A stretch of DNA of 64,000 bases from Gnomoniopsis sp. IMI 355080 (taxonomy: Eukaryota; Ascomycota; Sordariomycetes; Diaporthales; Gnomoniaceae). Every line of letters begins with the position of its first letter. Within the stretch, counting starts at the first letter, position 1. Of this stretch, positions 10,004-22,526 are shown in pieces. The notes beneath the pieces were generated by a model, which was given only the letters and a program-made list of their open reading frames with translations, had not been told where the DNA came from and made no database searches. The DNA lies in NCBI GenBank assembly GCA_027946555.1, contig JAPEVC010000074.1, positions 85,125 through 149,124 of the forward strand. Reading direction: 5' to 3'. Made by a program: the position numbers and the translations under genes.

Positions 10004-12134
10004 TCAAAATCCGCCCATCATCCCAACCCTGGTCATTCTCTTCTCCATCTTCGGCATCGGCGGGGCGAGGCCCATGTCAGGACCTCTAGGCATGGGTGGC
10101 CCCATTCTCCCATAACCAGGCCCGCCGGATCGTGGTGGGAGACCGGCGCCCGGAGGAGGACGCATCCCCGACCTGCCGCCAGGTGGAGCCAGGGGCGAAC
10201 TGCCGTAACTCCGTTGAGAGCTCTGAGAGCTCATCGAGGGACTGCGTCGTGTTGCTTGTAACCGCCTCCAAGCATCCTTCTCGCAATAGGCATTCCCATT
10301 CACCTCGAAGTAGCCATCGCGGAGCACGCGCTGGCAGTCGCCGCAGCGGAAGCACTGAAAGTGATACTTCGTGGTGCTCTCGTCCTCCAAGTACTGCCCT
10401 TCAATGCCGTCCTTGCACGTCCCGCAGAGACTGCCATTCATTTTGTGGTAGTGTCTCTTGCAGTAGGGTCTGTCGCCATGCACGTAAAATTCGGCCGTTG
10501 GGAATGGCTCATAACAGCTCGTACATACAAAGCATGCTTTGTGGTAACGGCCTGATAAGCGTCCATCAGCACTCGAAATAGACTTCCCGGTGATGGCAAG
10601 GCCACACGCCCTGCAATCACCGCGCGACTTCGGCGCAACCGGCTCACTGCGCGTGGCAGGCGCAGTTGCGTCCATGGGTGATGGGGGCAAGTTATTCTGG
10701 CGCCCAGACAGAGAACCTCCCTGAATAGCCGGGTCTTGTCTTCCGCCTTGATCCCATCTCGACGGAGGCGGAGACGGTGGTCGACCACCCTGGATAGCAG
10801 GATCGTATCGGTCGTTGGGCGGCAGTCGCTTCGGCCGTGCTCCTACTGTCTCGTCGATGTCCGGTGTCGGTGGCATCGCCTTAGACCTCATGTCCTCCAT
10901 TGATGTCTGCACATCATTTAGTAGGCTCTCAAATGGCGAGGGTGGTGATCCGTAAGAAGGCGAGTTGTCGAAAGGTCTGCGGGCAGAGGTGGCAGACCGA
11001 GCAGGGCTTGTGCTTGAACTGGGCTGACTAACCTGGCTCGATCCGCGTGATATCGACGACGCGACCGAAGGAGATGGTGAGTGATAGGGATTGTCGGTCC
11101 CAAACTCAGCATCCAGATTAATACTCGGGTTTTTGGCCCTGACCTTTACTAAACTTGTTCGAGGTGGTGGTGGCCGTGATGTGTCACGTAGCCTATCCGG
11201 GCGAGGCCCTGGAGCGGACGGAGCTCTGAGAGGCGGTTCGAGCTTCTCATTCGCCTGCATAGGAAAAGTCTCGGCACGATTGGGAGAGGTGAAGTCTGGC
11301 TCATCGTTCTGCCCTGGTGGCCCGAATCCACCATACCCATTCTTCCTGGGCATCCTGGGTGGCGCGGTCGCGGATGGGCCCATTCGCCCATAATCCTCGC
11401 TTGGTCTGGTCGGCCTGCGTGGGTTTGGCTCGTTTCTGATACTCGGCATGGGTGGCGGCGAGAAATTGTCATCGGCATAGGGCCCTGCGGCAATGCTGTC
11501 GATCCGTGTGAATAGACTGAGACCCTGCTTTTTGGGACTTGAACCTGGATACGGCTGGTCCCTATCCACATCCCCGAAGCCGCCATAGCCGCCTGGCCGT
11601 GATGACGGGGCGTAGTTCTGGCTGTCACTTGACTCGATCCCCGGCGAGAAGTAGTCATCAGCGCGGCCTATACTGGGTCGCGCACCTGGGGTTCTTGGTG
11701 ACACACTCCTCGATCCACTGGACAGACTCAGGGGTGTGAGTGGTTGACGCGAGTAGCTCCGATCTAAGTGAAGAATGTCAATTTCTATCGAGCCACTTGC
11801 AGAACATGGTGATAGTAGAGGGGTGAAACTCACTCGCTATGGCCGTGTCGACAGGCGGAATAGCACCAATCTTGTCGTGGACGCTCTTTCCAACGGGCAA
11901 GAAGGTGTCTACGACCCCACCAAGCCTTTCCTGGATGCTCTTGGCTGTGGGCAGGAGGTTAGCCATCCCCCCGCCGGCCCCAGCAGCGGAAGCAGCAGGC
12001 GCAGGTGCTGGTGCAGCATTAGCTCCAGCACCACTACATATGTGGTCGCCCATCATTGATATCTCCACATCGTTGCCGCAATTTGAGCATTTAATGGCGG
12101 GCATGAAGCTCGACTCCCTCGGAACACCCGCCAT
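10004..12134 (-). CDS. Two-LIM-domain protein, paxillin-like scaffold
   Basis: Exons are 12134-11834 and 11763-10004 (686 aa). The 70-bp intron (GTGAGT...CTTAG) joins as an Asn codon before RSYSRQPLTP. Near the N-terminus MPAIKCSNCGNDVEISMMGDHIC carries a CxxC...HxC knuckle. Residues about 150-480 are disordered, rich in Pro, Ser, Arg and Gly. Two LIM domains follow. LIM1 (about 484-540) starts CRACG and shows H-KA-C-FV-C-TS-C and a closing C-KR-H. LIM2 (about 547-600) starts CGTC and shows H-FQ-C-FR-C-GD-C and C-EK-D. The tail is Pro/Gly/Arg-rich. This layout matches fungal LIM scaffolds related to Pxl1/paxillin, which act at the actin cortex and septum; that role is by family. The ATG at 12134 has a good context (CAGGATGGC); an alternative is at 12104. 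Confidence 0.88.
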
Positions 12135-15100
12135 CCTGTCCGCTGGAGTCGAGAATATTCTTGGGGGTGAGGCCCCTGGTTGGTGTCCTGCTCTGGTCCT
12201 ATTCGTGGGGTGCAACTATTGGATAGGCAACACATAAAATTTCTGTTGTGGTGACAGTGACGGACGTTACTTGTGGTTAATTGACAGTCGCGGCAGAATA
12301 TTGCCTTCGCGTCGCAGAGTAGAGTTTGTGGCCTTGGTTCTTCGCAGTGACGTATCCAACCTGAAAGCCAGTAACGTCGTGGTGGTTCCGAGATGGGTTG
12401 TCAAAGAAGTTGCGGACCGGAACAAAGGGACACGGGCACAGACGGGCAGACAGAATAATAAAAGGGTGGCTGCTTTTGCTAGGCGCAGCGGTAAGAAAGT
12501 CGGACTTGGTCGAAACCGAAACGTCGCCAACAAATTGATTGGAATCGACGGGCTCGGCTGCTGCAGGGCAGAGCGCAGCAAGGTGGTCCGGCGTCAGGCG
12601 GCCTGAAACTGGTCGGTCGGTGTGGGGGGGAAGACAGGATGAGCACAAAGGCGTTGTTGTTGGTTTGCTATTGTTTTCTTGGTGTTAGGGTTTGTTGTGT
12701 GTAAAAGAGGAAAGGGAGGGATTGTTTCGCAACAACCTCGAAGAGGGCAAAGAAACAAGAAGTAGACCGAACAAGTGGAAGGCTGCCAAATGCCAAGGAG
12801 CGCCCATCAAGAGGGGGGGTGTAAAGGAAAGTATGGGAATGGTGGTCAAAGGCGTTGCGGAATTGTCTCGAATTGTTGGATGGAATGGAGATTGGGCGAA
12901 TGCACCTGGCATGCAGGGGAGGGTACAAGCAGTACTCCGTACCAAGGGCAACAGCGTCTCCTGGCACTTGGAAGGAGGGTCCACACTGGCAGGACCAGGA
13001 CCACAATATTGCGGGTTGCGGGCAGCTTTTGCGGCTCGAATTAGTTGGCTCACCTCTGGACACCACCAGAACCACCTGCAGCTTTGCATCCGCATCCCTG
13101 GCGTCAGGGCCGTCAGGGTGCTCAGGGTGTTCGGGGTGCTCTCGTCCCTGTGGCCCTGATCCCTACTCCCTGCGGGCGACTGGCAGCATCCTTGTTCCCT
13201 GCCCGAAGATCTGGAGAAGGAAAAAGGCGCCGTTGCCGGGTCTCGAGGTTAGCGGCCTTCGGAGTCGGTCACAGATGTCAGACCAGATGACTATCGATGA
13301 CATGCAGTAGGCAGCAGGACACCTCGATGGAGCGGGCGAGCGTCAATAGGCATAATCTCGAAACATGGACACATATCAGACCACTCAGGTGCCGCAAGGT
13401 GCCCTGGCGCACATAGGGAAAGCTACGCGAATATGTCGGAAGTTAGGTGGATGAGAAGGAGGCTCGTGGAGGTCGCAACCACTGCGTTACGAGAAATTGG
13501 GAATCCAGAATGGATGGCAGCCCCCAGACTGTGCTTGCCTGATCGGGAAAGGCGCCGTCTGTGGCGTTCGTGGTCCCTAGATTGGGGTGGAATGTGCACC
13601 AATTTTGCAAATGTACAAGTAGCACGCGCTCTGAAATCGAATATCCTGTCCGGCGATCATTGAGATTGACTACCCAGATACAGCTCACTACCTACCATAG
13701 TACCATAGTACACATGTAGCACTAACCCATACTTATCTTGGCCTGCTAGGTGGTCCCCTTTGTACCATCTGGGCAGTTGTGCGGTAATTGTGTGCTCCCG
13801 AGGCCCATTTGCATGAGCATGGCGAGTCTCATCTGTTGGCCCAATAGCTCCACAATAAATTCGCGGCTCCGAACGGACCTCCAACCCTTCAACAGGTATT
13901 CAGGTGTTGCAGACCGGCAGTGTGTTCGCACTGACGCGTCGGCCCGGACAGGTGCAGAGGCTTCACAAGGTTGATGACGACGGGTACCTTGCATTCAATT
14001 TATGAAGCCGCGCGTGTCCGTCTCCAAAGGCCCCGCGTAACCCGTCGATGATGGGGTTCCATCGCTCCAGGACAGCAGATACTACCTGTACATACATACT
14101 ACTACTGCATAGTATGGACTGCCGGACTGCGTAGTGCTGTTTTGATCGGCACCCAAATCAGTCGGACAAGCCCACACAAACCTCGTCAATGCCGTCACCT
14201 GTCCCGTGACGATTTGCCCAGGGCTGAAACTGCGTGTCATGTTTTGAACTTGTAGTTCCTGTCCAACTATAAGCATAAGTACTACTCGGATCGGAACTCT
14301 ACTCGTCTGATCACTGAACCAGTCAGTGCCCAACAGCGTAGTCTTTTTTTGTTTTCCTTCTAGAAGCTCGGCGTCGGGGCCACCTACGCATCCACGCTCC
14401 CGCCCCATCTTCCTATTTTCATCTTCTTTATGCTACACCTACCAAGCCACTATGTAAAGCACGTGTCGCCAACTCACCTACCTAAGTACCTACATATGTA
14501 CTTACGGCCCCACACTGGATGATCGAGATAATCCTGTCATGACAAAAAAATACCTCTCGTATGGCAGGGGCCAATGGGGTTGTCTAGGGTTCTGCACCGG
14601 GCTTCCTTTGTGCTGCCTATGCAAATACCTATTCAGAAGGAGTACACACTATGGTAGTATTGGTAGTACTATGTAAATACCTCTCTACCCACCTAGGTAT
14701 ATATTGCGTACCTCTTAAGTCGCAATATCGTACTTCCCAGGCTGTCATATATTGCGGGTTCAGATCCTAAAGCAAACCAGATGAGCAATTATAATAGCAT
14801 CAGCCAAGCAGCCAATGAGTATAGACAATATCTCAAATACCTATCACCCGTGACTACGGTAAGTTACCAACATCAACAAACTCAAGCTTCATCTCATGAG
14901 CATCGAGGTCGGGCCGAGGAGGGCCACCCCTGCATAAGCCCTAATGAGGGTGTGTCTTCACTCCGCAAATCCCACCCAATGAGACTACCGAAGCGATATG
15001 ATGAGCACCAGCAATACCATCCTCCGAGAATCCCTAAAATTCTCGACATCACACGATCCAACGGTTTCGTCCGTTGGAGCTCACCACCACGCTGCTCGCA

Positions 15101-18100
15101 ATTTCACCTTGGTCTGATTATCCCTTGTTTGGAAACGCCCAGGTCCGCAGCGCTGCTGATCCAAACTCTCCTTATCTACCAATGCAACCATCGCTGGTAA
15201 TCTTGTCCCCCACATTCTCCCCATTCTGCAGGAGCTGCCAGATAGCGGTCTGTGTTGCCAGCCGATCTTGACCAGATGGAGGCAGGCAGGTACCGTCAAA
15301 AAAGACATGACAACAATTTGGTGTTCATGGAAAGATTGACATTACATACTGACTATGATGTCGTTGACGGTGGCTAAGTATCTTCTGGATCCAGGAACCT
15401 AGATGGTGCGCACGCTACGGCTTCACGCTAGCATTAAGCATTCAGGGGTACGAACAATTTTGTTTTACCATGATGTGCCATACTATACTTCATTTGACGT
15501 CCAAACGTATGTCGCAACTTAAGCCTAACCTGTATTGGTAGTAGATGAGCTAGACCAGATCTAACTCAGCTAAGTCAGGCACCGTCAAGGTCCCTCCTCA
15601 GGGTCCACTTTGTTCTTTTGAATGTATTTTCTCCCCGAGCTGGAGGTTCATGCTGAATGACCAGTTCCCTTTTATAAAAAAAACCGGACTGCTACAAGAT
15701 ATACCAAGAACACATTCCGACGGAGTATACACTAACTCGATTCCAATCATGTTTGGAAAATCCACGAAGATGATCGTTGTGTTCCAGTATTGGGTGAAGG
15801 CCAATGCCAATGCCCGCCGGACGAGGCGTGACCCGTTCTCTTGACATGATCATCAGCCGGCAAATTAGCAAGCTGATGTGCAAGCTTAAGTCAGTGGCTT
15901 ATTTCCTTCACCCGGTTGTGGTCCACGTCCTACGATGATCAATCTGAAGTGCACAGACAGACGAATAGGCTTGTAGAATAGACGCTCGGAGCAGCAATTC
16001 CCAGTCGGAGATCTCCATCCAGATCTCGAAAAGATCGAACCCTGAGTCTTGTCCACAGGTCCCGCATATTGAGGTTATTAGGACCTCGAAGACACCAAAT
16101 GCGCAGGCATTTTCCATTTGCACCGAGACGCCAACCAATTACCATAGGCATTGGCATCAGTTGGCTACCACGGGCAAGTTGCGCAATAAATGGGTAAGAA
16201 AAAACAGACCTTCCCAATTCGACATACCGTCCCTGGCTTTTGAAACAGCCCGTTGCATAGTTTACAAGCGTGTGATCTCGTAGATCTAGCAACTAGCCAA
16301 TTCGATCGCCAGATCGTCCCCGGATTCTCGAGCTTATATCGGACTCGAATCATCCGATGGTGTGTCTCGCTCGGTAAACGCCTGGTTTGGCTCAATGTTC
16401 TTGATGGAAAACACATAGTAGCTATAAACTATCTAGTTGTGTGTCAGGGGCCTGCCAAGAAACAAAGCGTACTCTAGTCTGGAGGCCATGCTGGCATCGA
16501 ACGCTGATGAGTGCCGCGTGAATGTGTTGGTCCTGCGTACGCTGCGCAGTTTGCTGACCAACTTCCGGCAATCTTGCTACGACTGGCCGATTGCATGTTC
16601 AACAGGCGCACCAACAACACAGGATGCGATGATCAATTTGACCGTCCAGTGTCAAACGATGCTTATCGTGACTCGCGCTTCAAGCATGCTCGCCCAAAGC
16701 TGCGTCCCTGACGAGAGACTTCCGAAGCTCCGATATATCATGAATGCAGGTGTTGAGCGGGTTGTTTGGTCGCCCAGGCCTCGGCTCATGCCTAAGGGTC
16801 GCCAAACTTCCAAGAGAGGGAGGCATTGCTGTCAAAGAGGCTGTGAATATATGGACGTGCCGCAGAATAACTTGTTTGTTTCTAGGATCTCCATGTGACA
16901 GCTGCCGGATGCGTTTGGTACATGAATCAGACCAGCCCTATTTTCATATTTAGGCGTCCCTATCCACTTTTCGTGATGGTGTTATCGTTACATAGAAATA
17001 GGGCTTTGTTTCGTGCATGGATGATGGGCGCCCCCAACACTCGTCCTTTGTAGCCTTTGCCTGACTGAGATTTTTGCTCTTCCATCGTCTGGTTGCCGTG
17101 AGTCGTTTGACACCTGCGCGGCGTTATTTCCAGCTTGCTTTGCATCGGGTACCTAGCTTAGGTTTTCTTTCAAGTAGCATCGCCTCCAAAAATGATCCGC
17201 TAGTTCAAGCTGTCGAACCAGCGCTCTATTTCCCCGGTGGAACTGCAGAGCCCCACTCCGGAAGATACCGTTGCTTTCAACCCCTGAGGATACCTAGTAA
17301 TTTGGCCACAGTGTTTGACAGCATCCTTCTGATAGCCTTGCCTGAGGACGGGCGCCCAAACCCTGGTATCACTGCTGTCATGTGAGGCTTTCGGACTATG
17401 TATTACCAGTGGTGGAAAGCAAAAGCATCACTTCCGGTGGAAATACTGAAGTTATATGGACGATGTACTAAAAGTATACTGATGAGGGATGCTTCTCACG
17501 TCACCGTCACCTCCAGTACCCCTGAATATGGACAGGTATGGAAGTTAGCGCACGCGTGCTTGAGCCATGTGTTTTGTATTCAAGCATCGCTACCTTCATA
17601 GATGGTATCGAGCAACATGCTAAGCCATATAAGTCAAGATATTGCACGCAGGACTGTAGGCATCGCCAGTCGCGTATAAATAGCTTGGCAGTGTTCGTGT
17701 TCATGTCTTCTAGTGAAGTAGTCAGGCCGAGGTCTTCCTGAGTCAAGACAAAAAATCCATCCCACTACCTGGCCACTACCTGGCTAGCTGCCCAGCTCTC
17801 ATAAGGCATCAGATTGACAAAGCGATCGAGAAGCAATTCCGCTCCTTTGTCGACGGAAGCCCGCTTTGGCGCGGACGCCATGCCTCTAATGTCCTCCAGG
17901 GAACAAGCTCTAGGTAGGTGACACCCGGATCTCCCGAGGTCAGCTTGGGAACGAATATGAAATTTCGAATGGTATTTTGCCTATAATTTCCCGGTCAAGT
18001 CACTCTTCGGAACACGTAGCGGGTTTGGCAATAAACTAAAATTCACTGGTTCGATGTACGCGAGTCTGTTGACCCAGTCGATGGTATTCGCAGATGGAAG

Positions 18101-18763
18101 AACAACAAATCTCGGAATGATAAAGTGAATCCCGACTTCTGAAATTGGTTTTTAAAAATGTCATTCAACCTGAGAGAACCTCCATGTTTACCGGTTCCCC
18201 TGCATAAGACTTTCTTGCGATGCTCTTGTACTCTCGTCACACCGGAAAGCCTAGCAACCATATCATAAAGTACCATGTATGCCCGTGGCCAGGTGAGGAC
18301 TCCACGGGTTGACCTCCGAATGAGCCCTTTCGAACAGGTGACTCCATCGCAACGTGAAACACAACAAAAGGAACAAAGGTACTCGCCATTTTACGCGGCT
18401 TGACAGTACTGATGTAGTGCCTTTGTGTATGTTGTTCCGGTGTTCAACCCGTCCCGCCTTCAAAGCAGCTGGATATTAATAGATCCTACTTAATATAAGC
18501 ACCGCGTATATAAGTCCTATTCCACAATACTGCTGCGAAGAGACAAAGGTGGCTCCGTCCTAAGTTGTGCTGTCCACCTCTGTGGGAAAAATTTTGTTGC
18601 AGCACATAAGATTACGAAAAACACTTTCCACTGTAATTTGCAGTTGGGTCCGGGCGTTGACTGACCTGATGCCCTTCAGTTGAACAGGAAAATCTATCTG
18701 TAATACGATCTTTAAGAAGCTTGCTATCCTTGGCCGTCGTTGGAATCCTTGGGATATTTCACC
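12135..18763. other. 6.6-kb intergenic region with no supported gene
   Basis: This region contains the promoter and leader of the LIM gene at its left end (about 12135-13000) and of the CFEM receptor at its right end. The open frames inside are short, mutually overlapping and have no recognisable domain. ACCTAGGT occurs at 14691-14698. No transposase, reverse transcriptase or terminal repeats were seen. Confidence 0.35.
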
Positions 18764-20470
18764 ATGTCGCTCTTTACTCCCCGATTCGCTATAATCGGCA
18801 CTCTGCTTCTTCTCATCACTAGAGTCCTTTCTCTCAACATAAGCGAGATTGCCTTGACGGACTGTGGCGTAAGGACATTCAGTGGACTCATATAGGCGCG
18901 TTTATGGGATGCGTATCCTTACTGACAGCATGGTGCTTGCTTAGGTGGCATGTTATCAGTCGCCATACAATTCTACCACAAACCTATCCTGTATTTGCAC
19001 AGAAGATGTGTTCAATGAGGTGGCAGAATGCCTTATTGATACATGCACAAGGGAAACAGACTATTACAGTAAGTTTCAGTGTTATCGAAAGAGTACATGT
19101 CAGAATTGTAGTTTGATGGGCTGATCAACTGACAAGTTGGTTGTGCTCAGCAAGCTTCCGGAAGCTCAACTACGATTGTGGTGTCCCAAGACCGGTCTGG
19201 ACAGTCGACCCTGCCTATATACCTACAGCCGTCATTGTTTTCGCCGTTCAATCTCTTTTTTTCGCTTTGCGCATTACAGCACGATTTATGAAGATGGGCA
19301 CATGGGGTCCTGACGATACAACTTGCGTTGTAGCATATGTAAGGCGTCACTTTTCCGAGGTTGGAGAGTATCTAATATTGACAAGTCCTCTAGGCGTTAT
19401 TAGTCGTACAATTCATCGTGTGCGTACTTGGTAAGATGTTTCTCTCAATTTCTTCAGTCTAATGACGTTTGCTGACGCGTTTGACCTCAGAGGGATGGTA
19501 TGGGAATTACATCAATTACTGGACGCTCGACTTCTGGAAGCTACCGCCGTTCTTGAAATTAGACTTTGCTCGAGCCGAGCTCTACGCGATCGGCCTCGGA
19601 ACGTCCAAAATGTCTATCATCTTTCTCTACCAGCGAATCTTCGAAGGACCCCGTCTACGATGGGTTCTTTTCGGCAGCCAGATCTTCAACGCCCTGCTCA
19701 TGCTCTCGTACTTTGTTGCAGCCTTTTTTGTGTCGAGACCTTTCAACTGCATGTTCATGGTAAATCTTCCCAGCAATTGCACTTATCATGATGTTTGGGA
19801 CGGCTCAGGCGCCTATTCCGCAGTCAATGCTGCCTTCGATGTGTGGCTAGTGGCGATTCCGGCGTTCGTGGTGTGGAGGCTGCAGATGAAGATGGAAAGA
19901 AAGATTAACGTGATTGCTGTGTTTGCAACGGGTATCTTGTGAGTGCATTCAATCATCATAGGCTTCCGGATCTTCATGTTAATGTTCCACGTTCTTTCAA
20001 GAACATGTTTCATCGCAACAGCTCGGTTTGCGTTGTACCGCCTAGATATGAGGCCTAGTGAGTACCAAGTCTCAGTTATTTGTATAGCTTCATAGATAGG
20101 CTAGTGAAACATAATGTCACTAACACAGTCAATAGATGCATCACAAGATGAATACCAACTGTACATATGGCTAGTTTACTATGCCTATTACGCCGAACTT
20201 ACCAGCTGCTTCGTCATATGCTGTCTCCCAGCCATCAGGCAGCTTGTCGGGAAGAAAATCTGGCCGGTCTTGAAGACCAGATTTAGTTCCCTATCTATGA
20301 CCTTTTCATACCGATCGAGAAACCACCAAAGCACGGGATATCTTGGGCAGAGTAGAACAAGAACCATTTCGAGTCCTATTGAGGGAAGTTTCCAGCATCT
20401 TACGAGTGACCTATACGAGGAGCACTCGAATGTTTGGGGACCGGAGAGTACAAGGGGTTATGCTCTTTGA
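18764..20470 (+). CDS. CFEM domain seven-transmembrane receptor, PTH11-like
   Basis: I read seven exons: 18764-18868, 18945-19068, 19151-19338, 19394-19430, 19491-19938, 20002-20057 and 20136-20470. They give 430 aa with phase kept at every junction. A signal peptide (FAIIGTLLLLITRVLS) leads into an extracellular CFEM domain with Cys at 34, 38, 51, 53, 64, 69 and 86 (core NLSCICTEDVFNEVAEC). The third of the eight consensus cysteines, expected near residue 44, is Asn here. Seven hydrophobic segments follow, with the fungal rhodopsin-like signatures WGPDDTT, LGTSKMSIIFLYQRIF and ATARFALYRLD. The cytoplasmic tail is rich in Ser and Arg. CFEM-PTH11 proteins are putative surface-sensing GPCRs in filamentous ascomycetes, linked to host recognition in some. 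Function here is by family only. Splice sites of exons 6 and 7 were chosen by frame and are the least certain. Confidence 0.85.
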
Positions 20471-22526
20471 ATGAGTGATGACGGAAAGATAGCAGACGTG
20501 AACATTTCGATGACTATTATATTTATCAGTCTCTTGGACTTCCGATCAGGAGATAACAAGACCGGAGACTGGCTGGCAAACATACAAGGCGGCGGTTGTC
20601 ACTTCAGTGCTTAATTTCTAGTCACGCGAAGGACTCGTTTTACTGGAATTTGTATCAAGGCAACCTTGTAGAAACGCGAATACCATTCAATCAAGTAAAC
20701 AAACGGTTGCGTTGTACCAGAACCGGGGACGGCTTTAGAAACACGCCCGTGTATCCTTTGTCGCAGAGGAGAGTCTACCTCCCTAGGCAAGTAGACGATG
20801 CCAAAAGTTGTCACTAATTCACCACAATCGAACGCATGGGACTATCTCAGCAAGAACCCATATTCCCTTCCATAAAGCTATACTGGGAAGCAGCTGATGC
20901 TTATTTACCCCTTTATTTTGTGCCTACCAAATCTCTATTCACAGATGTGAGTTGTACGCAGTCGTAAGGCTGATTATATAAGCGACCTCATAGGGGGCTA
21001 CAGAAAGCACACCTCGTCTTGTCTCGTCTCGGTCGTGCAGCACTTGAAAAATCTGGTCATGAATCTGCAAACAAAGGCCACGCCATCATGACGATGGAAT
21101 AAGCCGGCAAGAGGCAAAGAAAGGGTAGGTCGGTATGGGGGCAGTTGCGGCACTCCAGGCCAGACGAGCATAACGACGGCATAGCATTGAAACGGAAGCA
21201 AGACAGCCAATGAGAAGTTTTCAATTGGCAAATTATGACCCAAGACCGACATTTCCTTGCAGGTGATCTAGGTCACGGTGTAGGAAAAAAACGCGGCATC
21301 AGGAGGGACAGAGCGACACAGGAACATGAACGACGTTGTAGAAAACGGACAACTTGTACGGAATACAGTACTAGGATCGTTATGAACCTTGCTGGCGGAT
21401 GGCAGGGGCAAGGGCACACGGCTATTTGCGGGTACATTCGGCCCTGGGCTCTATGCCGCGGCGCGTCATTTATACTACTTTTGTTGTCTTTTGTTTCCCG
21501 CCTCCCAAGAGACCAGTTGGTACTGTCGTATTAGTGTCTGAGCAAGGTCATTGGAAAATTCTTGCTGGATGTTGCCGTCCCCATGTTGCAGAAATCCACT
21601 TCCTTTATCGAAGAGTTTTAGTTTTTTCTCGCCTTTTTTTGCACCTGCACGCTAATAGCCTGACCCGTCTGATCCTGGCCGAGGGTCTAGCGGCTTATGC
21701 TCCGAGGTGCGATTGACGGAAGACGGAAGATGAGGACTTGGAGGCTGGCTTTTTGAACTGCATGAGGTCAAAGTTCGGCCTTTTGGCAACAGTCGGTGAG
21801 AGAAAGCCGTGTGCCTGAAGAGACAAGCTATACTTTTCGGGCTGCAGGGTGATGGAGGGGTGACCGGCGTCCATCCGGGTACGGCATCAGCTTTCATGTA
21901 TCCTTCCTCATCAGATGACGCCCACGTGAGATGCCGCAGCCTGTCGGGGGTTGGGGCATCGGGGCGTTCGTCGGACGAGGACATACTATGTACTAGCCCG
22001 ACCCAACCGAGAAAAGGTACGGTTGCACGACAGGCCGGAAGTGCTCGCCTATCAATCACTTGCATCGCCCTGTGGTGTGCGGGAGTGCGTGTGTAACCAC
22101 CCCTTATGACTTACACCCGGTTCGCGACATGGCTTATAACGTCCGAAATAGGAGCTTTCTTCGCCCAGCGCAAGTGCGCATAGTCGTCCAAGGTTTCCTA
22201 GACTACAGGTATAGGTACTATCTCAATCTGCTAAACCCGCGCATGGATGAGCCATTGGCCAATGAGTCACCTGCCCTATCTTGACTTGGTGTTAACCAGA
22301 CAGGCCCATCTTTTGTCTTCTTCTTGTAAGTCATGGTTTAAGTAGATTACCCTCGCCCTCCTGCTGTCTCCTCCCATTTTCCTATTCTATTTCCCAATTC
22401 CTTTCCTTCACATCAAAAGTTCATATCTACATCAGGGGCGGCTGGCTCTCATACCCGCCAACATCTGCACCACTACCCACTCACTCCCTTCACGGCTCTC
22501 AACTATCAACTACCAATAACGTCAAC
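20471..22526. other. 2.1-kb intergenic region; leader of the aminotransferase at right end
   Basis: No gene is supported between the receptor and the aminotransferase. A minus-strand open frame at 21984-21652, beginning MSSSDERPD, is Ser/Pro-rich and could encode a small protein, but nothing else supports it. From about 22310 to 22526 the plus strand is strongly pyrimidine-rich, as expected for the 5' leader of the next gene. Confidence 0.35.

Noticed and set aside
12692..13159. Overlapping open frames upstream of the LIM gene
   Set aside because: Several overlapping frames on both strands with low-complexity (GCSGCSG-like) content; more likely leader/promoter DNA of the LIM gene.
16437..16898. 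153-codon frame with LPKLRYIMNAG, faintly like an adenylation-domain motif
   Set aside because: Only this short resemblance exists; no other core motif is found in any frame nearby.
21652..22065. 137-codon minus-strand frame containing MSSSDERPD
   Set aside because: Ser/Pro-rich, no motif, next to an intergenic promoter region; kept only as a remark in the region entry.
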